From Bacillota bacterium (lineage in GTDB: Bacteria > Bacillota > Sulfobacillia > RBS10-35): 7,683 nt of DNA. The DNA lies in the NCBI GenBank assembly GCA_029960865.1, contig JASBVX010000062.1:1-7683 (forward strand), in the 5' to 3' direction. The first letter of the stretch is position 1. Every line of letters starts with the position of its first letter. This document shows, piece by piece, positions 5,232-7,683 of this stretch. The translations under genes and the position numbers were made by a program. Below the pieces are notes generated by a model. It was given only the letters and a program-made list of their open reading frames with translations. It was not told the DNA's origin and made no database searches.

Positions 5232-6349
5232 CAGCCCTGACTCCCTTCCCCGGCCAGGGAGACCACAGTGCGGGCGGCCTCTTCCATGGACCGGAAGGCT
5301 TCGATGCCTGCCGCCTTCAAAAGGGCCCGCCCCTCTTCTTCGTTGGTCCCCACCAACCGCACCACCAGAGGCGCTGTGAAACCCTTCTCTTCTTTCACCT
5401 GGATGATGGCTTTGGCCACTTCGTCGCAGCGGGTGATCCCCCCGAAGATATTGACGAGGATGGCCCGGGGGTTGGTATCCACCAGGAGAGAGAGGGCCTG
5501 GGCGGTGGGCCCTGCCGCCGATCCTCCCCCGGCATCGAGAAAGTTCATGGGGCGGCCTCCATAATGCTGGAGAACATCCAGCGTGGCCATGGTGATGCCG
5601 GCGCCGTTGGCCATCACGGCGATATCCCCATCCAGCTGCACAAAGCTGAGGCCCAGGGCGGAAATCTTCTTCTCCAGTTCCGTCTGCTCGCTGACCCTGG
5701 GAAGCTCGGGATGGCGGTAGAGGGCATCGTCATCGATGTTGAGGCGGGCATCGCTGGCCACGATCCCCTGGGCGGTGACCGCCAAGGGATTGATCTCCGC
5801 CAGTTCCGCATCGTAGCGGGTAAAGGCTTCCCAGAGGCGCACCACCACATCGGCGTAGGCCCGGGCTAGCTCCCCCGTCAGGCCGATCTTCCTCGCCAGA
5901 AGGCGCCCGTGAAAGGGGGAAAGACCCCAGGGGAGGGGCACGTCCAGGCGGACGATAGCCTTTTCGGGGACGTCTTCGATGTCCACCCCTCCCGATGCAG
6001 AGGTGATGACCACCGGGCGCTTGCTGTTGGCATCAAGGGTGATGCCCAGATAGAGCTCCCGCTGGATGTCCAGGAGGCTTTCGCAATAGACTTCTTCCAC
6101 CCGATACCCTTTGAGGTCCATGCCCAAAATGGCCTGGGCCGCCTCCCGGGCCTCGCCGGGGGTATGGGCCAGCTTGATGCCCCCCGCTTTGCCCCGTCCC
6201 CCCACCAAGACCTGCGCCTTCACCGCCACCGGTCCCAGTTCCTCCGCCGCCCGGGCCGCTTCCTCAGGAGTCCGGCAAAGCTTTCCCGGCGGAACGGGGA
6301 GACCATGCTGCCGGAAGATCCCCTTGGCCATGTGTTCATACATCTTCAA
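5231..6349 (-). CDS. sucC: Succinyl-CoA synthetase (ADP-forming) beta subunit
   Basis: This 372-residue subunit, with SucD, interconverts succinyl-CoA plus ADP/phosphate and succinate plus CoA and ATP. The N-terminal two-thirds is an ATP-grasp domain with KAQVLVGGRGKAGG (44-57). A Mg-ligand region INPLA (186-190) and NGAGITMATLD (248-258) follow. The C-terminal CoA-ligase-like domain has GGGSAAGPTAQ (274-284), the phosphohistidine-stabilising loop NIFGGITRCDEVAK (300-313) and LVGTNEEEGR (332-341). The protein is slightly shorter than the E. coli and Bacillus forms (about 385-388). The start is TTG at 6349, overlapping the malic enzyme stop (TTGA); GGTGG lies 7 nt upstream. An ATG two codons in (6343) is further from it and less likely. 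Substrate choice (succinate or malate) cannot be settled from motifs alone, because malate-CoA ligases belong to the same family. The partner gene sucD follows at once but is disrupted. Confidence 0.94.
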   Translation of the reverse strand: MKMYEHMAKGIFRQHGLPVPPGKLCRTPEEAARAAEELGPVAVKAQVLVGGRGKAGGIKLAHTPGEAREAAQAILGMDLKGYRVEEVYCESLLDIQRELYLGITLDANSKRPVVITSASGGVDIEDVPEKAIVRLDVPLPWGLSPFHGRLLARKIGLTGELARAYADVVVRLWEAFTRYDAELAEINPLAVTAQGIVASDARLNIDDDALYRHPELPRVSEQTELEKKISALGLSFVQLDGDIAVMANGAGITMATLDVLQHYGGRPMNFLDAGGGSAAGPTAQALSLLVDTNPRAILVNIFGGITRCDEVAKAIIQVKEEKGFTAPLVVRLVGTNEEEGRALLKAAGIEAFRSMEEAARTVVSLAGEGSQG

Positions 6350-7644
6350 ACGCCATCCACCCCATTTCCTTCGGCTCCATTCCAGACTTGAGCTGCCCGA
6401 TGCACCAGCCTTCGGGTCCGCTCCGCCACCTGCAAAGGATCCACTGTCTGCCGGTTCACACCCTCCTCCAGGGCGGCCCGGGCCACCGCCGCCGCCACTT
6501 GGGGGGCCACTTCCCGGTTCCAGGGGCTGGGGATGACCTTCTCCGGCCCCAATTCCTCCGGGAGGACCAGAGCGGCCAGAGCCCGGGCCGCCGCCACCTC
6601 CATACTCCGGGTGATCTGGCGGGCATGGACGTCCAGGGCCCCCCGGAAAACCCCGGGGAACGCCAGGACGTTGTTGATCTGGTTGGGAAAATCGCTCCTG
6701 CCGGTGGCCACCACCGCCGCCCCGGCCCCCCGGGCCTCATCGGGATCGATCTCGGGGATGGGGTTGGCCATGGCCATGATAATGGGTTTCCTGGCCATCC
6801 GGGCCACATCTTCCCCTCCCATGACGCCCGGCCCCGACACCCCCATAAACACATCGGCGCCGCGGACCACCTCATGGAGGGTGCCTCGGCGCCGCTCTCG
6901 GTTGGTGAAACTGGCCACCTCGGCCTTGAAGGGGTTCATGGCCTCCTGGCGCCCCTCGTAGATGGCCCCGGCCCGGTCCACCATGATGATATCCCCCACC
7001 TGCAGGGAATGGAGGAGATGGGCGATGGCCATGCCCGCGGCGCCTGCCCCGCTGATAACCACCTGCACCGACTTGAGATCCTTCCCCACCACCTCAAGGG
7101 CGTTGAAGAGGGCTGCCAGGGCCACAATGGCGGTACCGTGCTGATCGTCGTGAAACACGGGGATATCCAGCTCCTGCTTCAGGCGGCTCTCCACCAGAAA
7201 ACAGCGGGGAGCGCTGATATCCTCCAGATTGACACCCCCAAAGGAAGGTTCCAGCATCTTCACCGTCTCCACGATGCGGTCCACGTCTTTCGTGTCCAGG
7301 CAGATGGGAACGGCGTCGACGCCTGCGAACATCTTGAAAAGAAGGGCCTTTCCCTCCATGACGGGGAGGGCTGCCGTCGGGCCGATGTCCCCCAAACCCA
7401 AAACGGCCGTCCCGTCGGTGACGATGGCCACCAGGTTGCTCTTGGCAGTGTAGGTATACGCCAACGAAGGATCCCGCTGGATCTCCAAGCACGGTTCCGC
7501 CACCCCGGGAGTATAGGCCAGGCTCAAGTCTTCAGGGCGATGGAGTGGTTCCTTGGCCACCACCTCAATCTTTCCCCGCAGGCGGCGGTGAAACTCCAGA
7601 GCCCGCCTCTTGAGATCTTCCGCCTCATCCTTGGTGAGAGCCAT
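6346..7644 (-). CDS. Malic enzyme (malate dehydrogenase, oxaloacetate-decarboxylating), short form
   Basis: This cytoplasmic enzyme oxidatively decarboxylates malate to pyruvate and CO2 with NAD(P). The 432 residues comprise the malic N-terminal domain and the NAD-binding domain only; the phosphotransacetylase-like domain of the long MaeB type is absent. SLAYTPGVAEPC (41-52) holds the catalytic Tyr44. EGKALLFK (97-104) holds catalytic Lys99, with the 55-residue spacing of other short bacterial forms. The metal site is seen in NLEDI (139-143) and HDDQHGTA (165-172). The nucleotide fold has SGAGAAG (198-204) followed by IIMVDRAG. ANPIPEI (293-299) and SDFPNQINNVLAFPG (317-331) complete the site. 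Coenzyme preference is not deducible with confidence. The ATG at 7644 has AGGAGG about 6 nt upstream, which settles the start even though the frame is open to the window edge. It is the first gene in view, overlapping sucC by 4 nt. Confidence 0.95.
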   Translation of the reverse strand: MALTKDEAEDLKRRALEFHRRLRGKIEVVAKEPLHRPEDLSLAYTPGVAEPCLEIQRDPSLAYTYTAKSNLVAIVTDGTAVLGLGDIGPTAALPVMEGKALLFKMFAGVDAVPICLDTKDVDRIVETVKMLEPSFGGVNLEDISAPRCFLVESRLKQELDIPVFHDDQHGTAIVALAALFNALEVVGKDLKSVQVVISGAGAAGMAIAHLLHSLQVGDIIMVDRAGAIYEGRQEAMNPFKAEVASFTNRERRRGTLHEVVRGADVFMGVSGPGVMGGEDVARMARKPIIMAMANPIPEIDPDEARGAGAAVVATGRSDFPNQINNVLAFPGVFRGALDVHARQITRSMEVAAARALAALVLPEELGPEKVIPSPWNREVAPQVAAAVARAALEEGVNRQTVDPLQVAERTRRLVHRAAQVWNGAEGNGVDGV

Positions 7645-7683
7645 ATCAAGCCTCCTCGAAGGCCTAGGCCAGATTGGCCATCT
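7645..7683 (-). promoter_or_regulatory. Malic enzyme leader with Shine-Dalgarno and a small palindrome
   Basis: The 39 nt before the malic enzyme ATG contain AGGAGG (7656-7651) six nucleotides from the start codon, and the perfect 10-bp palindrome GGCCTAGGCC (7670-7661). No promoter can be seen in so short a stretch. A TAG at 7666-7664 in one frame could be the end of an upstream gene, which would make malic enzyme an internal operon member. Confidence 0.4.

Noticed and set aside
7664..7681. Possible tail of an upstream gene reading MANLA followed by a stop
   Set aside because: Only five codons are visible before the edge, so nothing supports it beyond an in-frame stop codon.

Overview
The window is a tightly packed, GC-rich bacterial operon with every gene on the minus strand, so transcription runs from the high coordinates to the low ones. 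From right to left it encodes a PTA-less malic enzyme, SucC (succinyl-CoA synthetase beta subunit), a heavily frame-disrupted SucD (alpha subunit), CcmA, CcmB, CcmC, a 44-residue CcmD-like protein, a Rieske iron-sulfur protein, a cytochrome b fused to a C-terminal cytochrome c domain, and the first 97 codons of CcmE, which runs off the left edge. The only gap of any size is 75 bp, before the Rieske gene. Most junctions are 1 to 4 nt overlaps of the TTGA, GTGA or TGATG type.

Two modules are joined. The upstream part (about 4421-7644) is C4-acid metabolism: malate decarboxylation to pyruvate, and the reversible interconversion of succinyl-CoA and succinate. The downstream part (1-4418) combines System I (Ccm) cytochrome c maturation with a quinol-oxidising Rieske/cytochrome b complex. 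The Rieske and cytochrome b genes sit between ccmD and ccmE. The cytochrome b carries a CASCH heme c site, so the Ccm products are needed to mature the protein encoded inside their own gene run.

The cytochrome b is laid out like b6f: b6-like and subunit IV-like parts in one chain, seven predicted helices, and a 15-residue step between the second heme histidines. It has Tyr where b6f has the heme ci cysteine, and PPWY in place of PEWY. The Rieske protein has Phe where high-potential forms have Tyr. Together these suggest a low-potential, probably menaquinol-oxidising, respiratory chain rather than photosynthesis. System I maturation argues against a typical Gram-positive host. The lineage cannot be fixed from the sequence; a GC-rich, possibly thermophilic, respiring bacterium from a less-studied phylum is an inference.

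The points most worth a second look are the interleaved ccm/complex III operon, the b6-IV-cytochrome c fusion with its altered sites, the sucD region (recognisable protein scattered over all three frames by more than a dozen small indels, while both neighbours are intact), and a perfect 14-bp hairpin inside ccmE. No RNA genes, mobile elements or CRISPR arrays were seen.
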